Shown here piece by piece: positions 27,963 through 35,658 of a stretch of 64,000 nucleotides of DNA. How positions within the stretch are numbered: the first letter of the stretch is position 1; each line of letters opens with the position of its first letter. The position numbers and the translations under genes were made by a program. This DNA comes from Seohaeicola saemankumensis (GTDB lineage Bacteria; Pseudomonadota; Alphaproteobacteria; Rhodobacterales; Rhodobacteraceae): contig NZ_JAIUZI010000011.1 in the NCBI RefSeq assembly GCF_020171285.1, forward strand, positions 170,009-234,008, read 5' to 3'. Below the pieces are notes generated by a model, which did not search any database, was not told the DNA's origin, and saw nothing but the letters and a program-made list of their open reading frames with translations.

Positions 27963-28916
27963 TCAGGCAGAACAACTTGCCCCGCCCAGGACGCAGAATT
28001 TAGCGCAATGAGGATGGTTGAGGTGTACGTCGACCTCGGCCTCGGCCAGGGTTTCGCCGAGTTCGAATTCCGGCTCGTAGGCGAGCAGGGTGCAGGCCAG
28101 CACCGTCGGGCGATTGGCGCCTTTACGTTTCACCACCATTCGGGACGAGGCGCACATGACCTCGGATGGGGATTTGTCGAGAATGTCCCAGCACGCGGTG
28201 GTGATCTCGGGGACTTCGGCGCTCAGGTCCATTTCGGGGAAGATGACACATTGCGCCGGGTCATCTGCGTCGATGGCGTATCCGCGTTGGGCAAAGAGCG
28301 CGGCAAAATCGGCGCGTGTCTCGCTGTCGGTTTTGTCCCAAAGGCTGCGCCCCGCGACCGCCATGCGAATGCCAGCGTCACGTAGCCAGTCCATCCCTTT
28401 GAGGGTCTGCGCGAAACTGCCCGGTCCGCGTTCTTCGTCATGCAATTCCTGATCCGCGTGATCGAGCGAAATGCGTAAGGTGAGGCGGTCACCGAACCGG
28501 GCCTGCAACTCTTGCAGCCCGGCCCGCATCCCGGTGCGCATCATCGGGCGCATGGCGTTGGTCAGAACGAGCACGTCGAACCCGCGCGCAAGGGCAAGAC
28601 GGGCCATGTCGATCATGTCGGGGTTCATAAAGGGTTCACCGCCGGTAAACCCTATTTCGCGCACCGGCCAGCCACGTTCCGCGATCTGGTCGAGGTAAGT
28701 TTCGACCTCGGCCGTGGTCAGGTATACCAGCGCGTCATTGGTGGGGCTGCTGTCAATGTAGCAATGCGCACAGGTAATGTTGCACAGGGTGCCGGTGTTA
28801 AACCAAAGGGTTTGCGGGTCGTTCAGCGCGACGCTGGCCCGCACCGAGCCATCAGCGGTCGTAAATTTGTTGTCGAATTTGCCGATATTTGCAGCTTGAG
28901 GTTCAAGGTCTTTCAT
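27963..28916 (-). CDS. Radical SAM protein
   Basis: A 317-residue enzyme with the SAM-radical cluster motif CxxxCxxC at Cys45, Cys49 and Cys52 (LCNITCAHCYIDSS), followed by the GGEPFMNPDMIDMA motif (SAM carboxylate/amine binding) and the LRISLDHAD strand. Three C-terminal cysteines (304, 308, 315 in HCAKFCVLGGASCSA) could bind a second metal centre, as in SPASM-like proteins, but only three are present. The reaction cannot be assigned. No substrate-peptide gene is obvious nearby. Upstream, 165 bp away, the zwf operon runs in the opposite direction. Confidence 0.88.
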   Translation of the reverse strand: MKDLEPQAANIGKFDNKFTTADGSVRASVALNDPQTLWFNTGTLCNITCAHCYIDSSPTNDALVYLTTAEVETYLDQIAERGWPVREIGFTGGEPFMNPDMIDMARLALARGFDVLVLTNAMRPMMRTGMRAGLQELQARFGDRLTLRISLDHADQELHDEERGPGSFAQTLKGMDWLRDAGIRMAVAGRSLWDKTDSETRADFAALFAQRGYAIDADDPAQCVIFPEMDLSAEVPEITTACWDILDKSPSEVMCASSRMVVKRKGANRPTVLACTLLAYEPEFELGETLAEAEVDVHLNHPHCAKFCVLGGASCSA

Positions 28917-29004
28917 GTCGTTCCAAATCCGATGGTATAGAAGGTGGTATGTACTAGCCCGAACGGGCAGACAAGATAAGTGTGGCGGCCTGGAACTGAC
29001 ACAG

Positions 29005-29033
29005 TTGTGAAGCCGTTTGAATGCGGCTATATG
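29005..29033 (+). promoter_or_regulatory. Predicted zwf-pgl-pgi promoter
   Basis: TTGTGA at 29005-29010 and TATATG at 29028-29033 are separated by exactly 17 bp. The -10 box is overlapped by the palindromic operator at 29032-29045, so binding there would block RNA polymerase. The zwf ATG is about 42 bp downstream of the expected start. Confidence 0.5.
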
Positions 29034-29045
29034 GTAGCGCTAACA
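29032..29045 (+). promoter_or_regulatory. LacI-family-type operator in front of zwf
   Basis: TGGTAGCGCTAACA is a 14 bp palindrome with one mismatched pair and the central CG typical of LacI/GalR-family operators (compare TGTTAGCGCTAACA). It overlaps the predicted -10 box of the zwf promoter. No LacI-type gene is within the window, so the regulator must be encoded elsewhere. Confidence 0.6.
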
Positions 29046-29081
29046 TTGAGCGCTTGAAAACTGGGGCGGACGGAGAAAGTA

Positions 29082-30545
29082 ATGGTATCACGTGTCATCC
29101 CGGTTGATCCGTTTGACTTGGTGATTTTTGGCGGCACGGGCGATCTTGCGCGCCGGAAAATATTGCCGGCATTGTTCCGGCGTTACCTGTCCGGCCAGAT
29201 CCCACAGGACGCGCGCATCGTTGGTGTCGCGCGTGGCGATCTTGGGCGCGGCGGATTTCAGGGTATGGTTCGCGAGGCGGTCTGTGATTTCGGCCAGGGC
29301 GCTGCCGACAAGGCGGCGCTGGAGGCATTTCTGAATGCGGTCCACTACGTGCAGATTGATGCGACGGGGCTGAGGGGCTGGTCTGATCTCGCCGAAATCC
29401 TGCAAGGTGACCGAGTCCACGCGTTTTACTTCTCGGTGGCGCCGTCGCTGTTTGGCCCCTTGGCCGAGCGCATTCACACTCACGGCTTGGCAGGACCCAA
29501 CGTACGTATCGTTGTCGAGAAGCCGTTCGGCCACGATCTGGCCAGTGCACGGGCACTGAACGCCACGCTGGCAGAGCATTTTGACGAAAGCCAGATCTAC
29601 CGGATCGACCATTATCTGGGCAAGGAAACCGTGCAGAACCTGATGGCGGTGCGGTTTGGCAATATGCTGTTCGAACCCCTGTGGAACAGCCAGTACGTGG
29701 ATCACATCCAGATAACCGTGGCCGAAACGGTTGGTGTCGGTGGCCGGGGCTCGTATTACGAACGGGCCGGTGCGATGCGGGACATGATGCAGAACCACCT
29801 GATGCAGTTGCTGTGTCTGATCGCGATGGAGCCGCCGGCCAAGTTCGATCCCGATGCAGTGCGGGACGAGAAGCTGAAAGTGATCCGGGCGCTGGACCCG
29901 GTCAAGCCACACCATATCGTGCGCGGTCAATACGAGGCGGTGACCGGACAAGAGAGTGAATTTCCCGGCTACCGCGAGGCGGTCGGCAACCCGCGCAGCA
30001 GCACCGAAAGCTATGTGGCGCTGAAGGCGCATATCAGCAACTGGCGATGGGCGGGCACACCGTTTTACCTGCGCACTGGCAAGCGGCTGGTCGCGCGGTC
30101 TTCGGTTATCAATGTGATGTTCAAGGAAACACCGCATTCGATCTTTGGCGAGGAAGCGGGGCGACACACCAACGTTCTGTCGATCCGGCTGCAACCGAAC
30201 GAGGGCATCACGCTTCACGTTACGATCAAGGAGCCGGGGCCGGGCGGGATGCGGCTCTTGGACGTTCCGCTGGATATGAGTTTCGCCGAAGCGCTTGGCC
30301 CGGACGGGCGGCATCCGGCGGATGCCTATGAGCGGCTGATCATGGACGTGATCCGGGGTAATCAGACATTGTTCATGCGCGGCGACGAGGTTGAGGCGGC
30401 CTGGGGCTGGACCGATCCGGTGATCGCGGGTTGGAAGGCGAGGGGCGAAGTGCCAAAACCCTATGCCAGCGGCAGCACCGGTCCCGGCGACGCGGATCAG
30501 CTGATGCGCCGGGACGGTCGGGGATGGAGAGGGATAAACCCATGA
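29082..30545 (+). CDS. zwf: Glucose-6-phosphate 1-dehydrogenase
   Basis: A 487-residue enzyme oxidising glucose 6-phosphate to 6-phosphogluconolactone with NAD(P)+. The N-terminal dinucleotide motif is GGTGDLARRKILPALF, and the active-site signature is RIDHYLGKE with the catalytic His and Lys. The VEKPFGHDL and LFEPLWNSQYVDHIQ segments are family typical. First gene of the zwf-pgl-pgi set; its stop overlaps the pgl start (ATGA). In roseobacters this set feeds the Entner-Doudoroff route; edd and eda are not in the window. It is probably repressed by a LacI-type factor at the upstream operator. Confidence 0.97.
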   Translation: MVSRVIPVDPFDLVIFGGTGDLARRKILPALFRRYLSGQIPQDARIVGVARGDLGRGGFQGMVREAVCDFGQGAADKAALEAFLNAVHYVQIDATGLRGWSDLAEILQGDRVHAFYFSVAPSLFGPLAERIHTHGLAGPNVRIVVEKPFGHDLASARALNATLAEHFDESQIYRIDHYLGKETVQNLMAVRFGNMLFEPLWNSQYVDHIQITVAETVGVGGRGSYYERAGAMRDMMQNHLMQLLCLIAMEPPAKFDPDAVRDEKLKVIRALDPVKPHHIVRGQYEAVTGQESEFPGYREAVGNPRSSTESYVALKAHISNWRWAGTPFYLRTGKRLVARSSVINVMFKETPHSIFGEEAGRHTNVLSIRLQPNEGITLHVTIKEPGPGGMRLLDVPLDMSFAEALGPDGRHPADAYERLIMDVIRGNQTLFMRGDEVEAAWGWTDPVIAGWKARGEVPKPYASGSTGPGDADQLMRRDGRGWRGINP

Positions 30546-31213
30546 ATATTCAGGAATATGCCGATCGCGATATATTGGCCATCGACTTGGCCGGTATGCT
30601 GGCAGACGAATTGAGCGGGCACCTGCAGCACCATCAGACCGCCTCTTTGGCGGTTCCAGGAGGAACAACTCCGGGACCGGTGTTCGATGCGTTGTGCGCG
30701 GCGGATCTGGAATGGGACCGGGTGCGGGTTCTGCCCACGGATGAACGCTGGGTGCCGCAGGACCATCCGCGGTCGAACGCCGCGCTGATCTGCGACCGGC
30801 TGATCACGAACCGGGCCGCGTCGGCGCGGTTCCTGCCGCTGTATGCCCCCGCCGATGAACCTGACCGGGTTCTGGCCGATGTTGAGGCGATGCTTGCGCC
30901 GGAGTTGCCGCTGTCGGTGCTGCTGCTGGGCATGGGGGCGGACATGCATACCGCTTCGTTGTTTCCAGGTGCGCAGGGACTGGAACGGGCGCTGAGCGCT
31001 CGGGCGCCGGTGGTGTCGGTGCTGCGGCCCGCAGATCAGCCGGAAATCCGCGTCAGCCTGAGCGCCCGGGTTCTGGATGAGGCCCTGTCGAAACATCTGA
31101 TCATCTATGGGGCCGAAAAACGCACCGCGCTGGAGCGGGCAACCATGCTGCCGCCTGAACAGGCTCCGATACAGGCGGTGCTGAGCGAAATGACGGTGCA
31201 TTGGGCGGAATAG
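30542..31213 (+). CDS. pgl: 6-phosphogluconolactonase
   Basis: A 223-residue cytosolic hydrolase of the NagB/PGL fold that opens 6-phosphogluconolactone. The family motifs are ASLAVPGGTTPGPVFDAL, VLPTDERWVPQDHPRSN and LLGMGADMHTASLFPGA, the last with the active-site His. The ATG at 30542 (MNIQEYADRD) overlaps the zwf stop codon; longer in-frame readings would begin inside zwf and lack a ribosome site. It sits between zwf and pgi in a tight operon with a 6 bp gap to pgi. Confidence 0.95.
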   Translation: MNIQEYADRDILAIDLAGMLADELSGHLQHHQTASLAVPGGTTPGPVFDALCAADLEWDRVRVLPTDERWVPQDHPRSNAALICDRLITNRAASARFLPLYAPADEPDRVLADVEAMLAPELPLSVLLLGMGADMHTASLFPGAQGLERALSARAPVVSVLRPADQPEIRVSLSARVLDEALSKHLIIYGAEKRTALERATMLPPEQAPIQAVLSEMTVHWAE

Positions 31214-31219
31214 GATCAA

Positions 31220-32821
31220 GTGTCGATGTTTGAGAAGTTGCAAGACCTGCGCGCGGCCCAGACGGGCCGTGGCATTCTGGAGTTGTTCGCTACTGACCCG
31301 GACCGTGCCGAAGGTTTCAGCGCCCAGTGCGGTGATATGCGGTTGGATTACTCCAAGACCATGATTGATAAAGACGTCCGCGACGCCCTCTTGGCGCTGT
31401 GTGACAACCGCGACGTCGCGTCGCGTCGCACGGCGATGTTCACCGGAGCGCCTATCAATGAAACCGAAGGGCGCGCGGTGCTGCACACGGCGCTGCGCAA
31501 CCTCGATGGCGGGCCGGTGCTGGTGGATGGCGCCGACGTGATGCCCGACATCCGCGAGACGCTGGCGCGGATGCAACGTTTTGCCGATGAGGTGCGCGGT
31601 GGTCCGATAACCGATGTGGTCAACATCGGTATCGGGGGGTCGGATTTGGGCCCGGCGATGGCGGTGCTGGCGCTGGCGCCTTATCACGACGGGCCGCGTT
31701 GCCATTTCGTGTCGAACGTGGATGGCGCCCATATCGCCGATACGCTAAAGGGGCTGGACCCGAAGCGGACGCTGGTGATTGTTGCCTCCAAGACGTTCAC
31801 CACCATCGAGACGATGACCAACGCCCATACCGCGCGCGACTGGATGTTGCGCGGCGGCGGCGATCCGGGGCGGCAGTTCGCGGCGCTGTCGACGGCGCTG
31901 GACCGGACCGACGCCTTTGGCATCCCCGAGGCGCGGGTGTTTGGGTTCGGCGAATGGGTTGGCGGGCGCTATTCGGTCTGGGGGCCGATCGGGCTGGCGC
32001 TGATGATCGCGGTGGGGCCTGCACATTTCGAGGGGTTCCTGCGCGGCGGCCAGGAGATGGACCGGCATTTCTGCACGGCGCCCTGGGATCAGAACCTGCC
32101 GGCGCTGCTGGCGCTGGTGGGAATCTGGCACCACCAGGTCTGCGGTTATGGCACCCGCGCGGTGCTGCCTTATGACCAGCGGCTGAACCGGCTGGCGGCC
32201 TATTTCCAGCAGCTTGAGATGGAATCGAACGGCAAGTCTGTGACCATGGACGGCAGCCCGGTGCAGGGGCAGGCGGGGCCGGTGGTCTGGGGCGAGCCGG
32301 GCACAAACGGGCAACATGCGTTTTACCAGCTGATCCACCAGGGCACCCAGGTGGTGCCCTGCGAATTCATGGTGGCGGCACGCGGGCACGAGCCGGAGCT
32401 GGCGCATCAGCACCGGTTGCTGGTGGCCAACTGCCTGGCCCAGTCCGAGGCGCTGATGCGGGGCCGTACGCTGGAGGAGGCGCGCGCCAAGGTGGCGGGC
32501 CACTTCGCAGGCAACGAGCTGGAACGGCAGGCGCGGCACCGGGTGTTTGCGGGCAACCGGCCGTCGGTGACGATCACCTATCCGCTGCTGAAGCCGCAGG
32601 TGCTGGGCCAGATCATCGCGCTGTATGAACACCGGGTGTTTGTCGAAGGGGTGATTTTGGGCATCAACTCGTTCGACCAGTGGGGCGTGGAGCTGGGCAA
32701 GGAACTGGCGACGGCGCTGGGGCCGATGGTGGATGGCGCCGAGCCGCCCACCGGCAAGGACGGATCGACGGTGGCGCTGCTGGACTATATCCACCGCCAC
32801 GGCGGCGGCGTGGCGGGCTGA
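31220..32821 (+). CDS. pgi: Glucose-6-phosphate isomerase
   Basis: A 533-residue enzyme interconverting glucose 6-phosphate and fructose 6-phosphate. The PGI signatures are present: NIGIGGSDLGPAM, the SKTFTTIET phosphate-binding segment, the active-site Glu region QLEMESNGKSV, and GEPGTNGQHAFYQL with the catalytic His. The start is GTG at 31220 or ATG at 31226 two codons later; the GGATCAAG spacing does not decide. The last gene of the zwf operon, it would return fructose 6-phosphate into the oxidative cycle. It converges with the thioesterase gene, 3 bp away. Confidence 0.96.
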   Translation: MSMFEKLQDLRAAQTGRGILELFATDPDRAEGFSAQCGDMRLDYSKTMIDKDVRDALLALCDNRDVASRRTAMFTGAPINETEGRAVLHTALRNLDGGPVLVDGADVMPDIRETLARMQRFADEVRGGPITDVVNIGIGGSDLGPAMAVLALAPYHDGPRCHFVSNVDGAHIADTLKGLDPKRTLVIVASKTFTTIETMTNAHTARDWMLRGGGDPGRQFAALSTALDRTDAFGIPEARVFGFGEWVGGRYSVWGPIGLALMIAVGPAHFEGFLRGGQEMDRHFCTAPWDQNLPALLALVGIWHHQVCGYGTRAVLPYDQRLNRLAAYFQQLEMESNGKSVTMDGSPVQGQAGPVVWGEPGTNGQHAFYQLIHQGTQVVPCEFMVAARGHEPELAHQHRLLVANCLAQSEALMRGRTLEEARAKVAGHFAGNELERQARHRVFAGNRPSVTITYPLLKPQVLGQIIALYEHRVFVEGVILGINSFDQWGVELGKELATALGPMVDGAEPPTGKDGSTVALLDYIHRHGGGVAG

Positions 32822-32824
32822 GGC

Positions 32825-33307
32825 TCAGCCCTGGCGGCTGGCGCCGTCCTCGGCCTCGAACCGCTGTTTCAGGCTGTCGGGCAGGGGGTATTTGTCGCCC
32901 GATCCGTCGGGGCGCAGCATCACCATGATCACGTTGAGCGTCGCCCGCAGGGTGCCGTTGCACCAGACCTGCTGATCCAGCGTGTAGGACGTGTTGCGAA
33001 ACGCATCGACGCGGGCGGTGACGATGTAGCTTTCGCGTGGCAGGATTTCTTCGACATAGCGGATGGTGGCGCTGTGCAGCACGGTGCGCGGCAGCGGCTG
33101 GCCGTCGTAATGCGGATCGCAGATGCGCCGGAAATACTCGGTCCGGGCGATTTCGAACCATTCGTGATAGGCCTTGTTGTTGACGTGCCGTTGCGGGTCG
33201 ATCTCGGAAAACCGGACCCGGTCGGCAATCGCGATGGGCGCGGGCCGGGTCAGCCCGTGGGCGGTTTGTTCATCGGGCGTCAGCGGGGTGTGATAGCGCA
33301 GGTCCAT
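32825..33307 (-). CDS. Hot-dog fold acyl-CoA thioesterase
   Basis: A 160-residue protein of the 4-hydroxybenzoyl-CoA thioesterase/YbgC type. The motif RFSEIDPQRHVNNKAYHEWFE carries the Asp active-site residue and the following H-x-N pair, and TARVDAFRNTSYTLDQQVW forms the central strand region. I chose the ATG at 33305-33307 (MDLRYHTPLTP); the in-frame extension upstream looks non-coding. It probably hydrolyses an acyl-CoA in the cytosol; the substrate is unknown. The divergent GFA gene begins 168 bp away. Confidence 0.85.
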   Translation of the reverse strand: MDLRYHTPLTPDEQTAHGLTRPAPIAIADRVRFSEIDPQRHVNNKAYHEWFEIARTEYFRRICDPHYDGQPLPRTVLHSATIRYVEEILPRESYIVTARVDAFRNTSYTLDQQVWCNGTLRATLNVIMVMLRPDGSGDKYPLPDSLKQRFEAEDGASRQG

Positions 33308-33474
33308 GACCGCTGTGCTAGCGCAGCGGAAATCCTGACGCAAGTCAGGCCGGGATTGCGCGGCGGGTCGGTGCAAGGCACGCTGCGTCACGGTTGCAGA
33401 GCGGGTCGGGCGGCGTATTGATCCGGGGGGAGGAGACACCGGCGGGAACCGCCGGACCGGCGGGAGGAGATGAC

Positions 33475-33888
33475 ATGGCTTTGACGGGTGGATGTTATTG
33501 CGGCGCGCTGCGCTATGAGGCAGCGGGCGACGCGATGATGAAGGCACAGTGCCATTGTCGCGAATGCCAGTATTTCTCCGGCGGCGGCGCCAATTATTTC
33601 ATGATCCTGCCCGAAGACGGGTTCACCTATGTCAAAGGCACGCCGGCGCAATTCACCCGCAGCGATCTGGACAAACCGGTCACGCGCGAATTCTGCCCGA
33701 CCTGCGGCACCCATATCCTGACCCGGTTGCCGGATCGGCCGCTGTTGGTGCTGAAGGCCGGGCCGCTGGACGATGCGGCGGCGGGCTATGGCGGGCCGGC
33801 GATGGCGATCTATACCGTCGATCAACAGCCCTTTCACCTGATCGCCGAGGGGCTGCCGCAGTTCGAGCGGCTGCCGCCGCGCGGCTGA
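33475..33888 (+). CDS. GFA/CENP-V family zinc protein
   Basis: A 137-residue protein of the glutathione-dependent formaldehyde-activating enzyme (GFA) family. The zinc-binding cysteines are in GGCYCGALRY, QCHCRECQ and FCPTCGTHI, the complete family pattern. GFA proteins bind zinc and a thiol cofactor; for most members no enzymatic activity is proven. The ATG at 33475 follows a GGAGGAG site. The DmdB-like ligase gene follows 101 bp downstream on the same strand. An association with C1 or thiol metabolism is only suggestive. Confidence 0.88.
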   Translation: MALTGGCYCGALRYEAAGDAMMKAQCHCRECQYFSGGGANYFMILPEDGFTYVKGTPAQFTRSDLDKPVTREFCPTCGTHILTRLPDRPLLVLKAGPLDDAAAGYGGPAMAIYTVDQQPFHLIAEGLPQFERLPPRG

Positions 33889-33989
33889 TCCCCGGATCCG
33901 CACCGGATCCGCGCCGGCGCCGTGCCGGTCGGGTTCACCACAAACATCAAGATTGCCGGCCGGGACCGGCGCATAACGGGAGACAAAGA

Positions 33990-35609
33990 ATGCTTGGCCA
34001 GATGATGACCAAACCCCTGCTGATATCGTCGATGCTCGATCATGCAGAGCTGTATCACGGCGACACGCCGATCTATTCGGTGGAAACCGCCGGCGGGCTG
34101 GTGACCACCTCCTGGGGCGAGGTCGCCGCCAATGCGCGGCGGGTTGGTTCGGTGCTGAGCGCGCTGGGGCTGGAGCCGCAGGCGCGGGTGGCAACGCTGG
34201 CCTGGAACAACCGGCGGCACCTGGAAGTCTATTACGGGATTTCGGGGGCCGGGTTTGTCTGCCACACCATCAACCCGCGGCTGCACCCGGAACAGCTGGT
34301 CTATATCCTGAACCACGCGCAGGACAAGGTGCTGTTCATCGACGCCACTTTCCTGCCGCTGGTGGCGGCGGTGGGCGACAAGCTGCCCGATCTGGATCAC
34401 GTGGTGCTGATGGGCCCGCGCGACGACGACGCGGCGGCCAAGGTGCCGGGGCTGAAGTTCTATGACGAGCTGATCGCAACCGGCGACGCCGGGTTCCAGT
34501 GGCCCGAGTTCGACGAGAACACCGCGTCGAGCCTGTGTTACACCTCGGGCACCACGGGCCATCCCAAGGGGGTGCTTTATTCACACCGCTCGACCGTGCT
34601 GCATGCCTTTGCCTCCAACACCCGCGACTGCATCGGCTATTCGGCGCGCGACGTGGTGATGCCGGTGGTGCCGATGTTCCACGTCAACGCCTGGGGCACG
34701 CCTTATGCCTGCGCGATGTCGGGGTCGTCGATGGTGATGCCGGGGCCGGACCTGCATGGCGAGGCGCTGGTCAAGCTGATCGACGATCTGGGCGTGACCG
34801 TGGCACTGGGGGTGCCGACGATCTGGCAGGGGCTGCTGGCATATGCGGCACAGTCGGGCAGCAAGCTGGACAGCCTGGAACGCACGGTGATTGGCGGATC
34901 GGCCTGCCCGCCGGTGATGATCGACACCTTCCGCGACAGCTATGGCGTCGATACGGTGCATGCCTGGGGCATGACCGAGATGAGCCCGCTGGGGTCGTCG
35001 AACACGCCGCTGGCCAAACACATGAAACTGCCGGTGGAAGAGCAGCGCAAGCTGCGGGAAAACCAGGGCCGGCCGCCGTTTGGCGTTGATCTGAAGATCG
35101 TCGGCGACGATGGCGAGGACCTGCCGCGCGACGGTACGACCCAGGGCGATCTGGTGGTGCGCGGCCATTGGGTGCTGGACAGCTATTTCCGGCGCGAGGA
35201 CGAGGACACCTTGCAGGACGGCTGGTTCAACACCGGCGATGTGGCGACGCTGGACGCCGATGGCTACCTGACCATCCGCGACCGGTCCAAGGACATCATC
35301 AAGTCGGGCGGCGAATGGATTTCCTCGGTCGAGCTGGAAAACATCGCGGTGGCGCATCCAAAGCTTGCCACGGCGGCGGTGATCGGCGTGCCGCATCCGA
35401 AATGGGACGAACGGCCGCTGCTGATCGCGGTCAAGGCCGAAGGCCAGGACCCCAGCGAAGAGGAGCTGCTGGCGTATTTTGACGGCAAGATCGCCAAGTG
35501 GCAGACGCCGGACCGGGTGGTGTTTGTCGAGGCGCTGCCGCTGGGGGCCACCGGCAAGGTGCTGAAACGTGACCTGCGCGATCAGTTCCAGGACGTGCTG
35601 ACCGGCTGA
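33990..35609 (+). CDS. Medium/long-chain acyl-CoA ligase, DmdB-like
   Basis: A 539-residue adenylate-forming CoA ligase. It has the P-loop YTSGTTGHPKGVLYSH, VPMFHVNAWG, the WGMTEMSP motif, the GWFNTGDVATLD motif, the hinge DRSKDIIKSGGEWIS and the C-terminal lysine of ATGKVLKRDL. The N-terminus MLGQMMTKPLLISSMLDHAE and the length resemble what I recall of DmdB, the 3-(methylthio)propionate-CoA ligase of DMSP demethylation in roseobacters, but general fatty-acyl ligases of this family share the pattern. dmdA, dmdC and dmdD are not in the window. The ATG at 33990 follows a GGGAGA site. Confidence 0.85.
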   Translation: MLGQMMTKPLLISSMLDHAELYHGDTPIYSVETAGGLVTTSWGEVAANARRVGSVLSALGLEPQARVATLAWNNRRHLEVYYGISGAGFVCHTINPRLHPEQLVYILNHAQDKVLFIDATFLPLVAAVGDKLPDLDHVVLMGPRDDDAAAKVPGLKFYDELIATGDAGFQWPEFDENTASSLCYTSGTTGHPKGVLYSHRSTVLHAFASNTRDCIGYSARDVVMPVVPMFHVNAWGTPYACAMSGSSMVMPGPDLHGEALVKLIDDLGVTVALGVPTIWQGLLAYAAQSGSKLDSLERTVIGGSACPPVMIDTFRDSYGVDTVHAWGMTEMSPLGSSNTPLAKHMKLPVEEQRKLRENQGRPPFGVDLKIVGDDGEDLPRDGTTQGDLVVRGHWVLDSYFRREDEDTLQDGWFNTGDVATLDADGYLTIRDRSKDIIKSGGEWISSVELENIAVAHPKLATAAVIGVPHPKWDERPLLIAVKAEGQDPSEEELLAYFDGKIAKWQTPDRVVFVEALPLGATGKVLKRDLRDQFQDVLTG

Positions 35610-35620
35610 GACGTGACATG

Positions 35621-35644
35621 CGGCGCCCCGGCAGCGGGGCGCCG
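35621..35644. terminator. GC-rich hairpin between convergent genes
   Basis: CGGCGCCCC (35621-35629) pairs with GGGGCGCCG (35636-35644) around a six-base loop. There is no T-run on either side. It lies between the DmdB-like ligase (+) and the TPR/acyltransferase-like gene (-), where a bidirectional transcript end is expected. Confidence 0.5.
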
Positions 35645-35658
35645 TGACCGGTGCGGGC

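Noticed and set aside
28958..28967. CCCGAACGGG, the same 10 bp core as EPS site A, upstream of the radical SAM gene and zwf
   Set aside because: The flanks are G...C with TA one base farther out, so the spacing of the outer half-site bases differs from sites A, C and D. A single short match in GC-rich DNA is not enough to place these genes in the EPS regulon.
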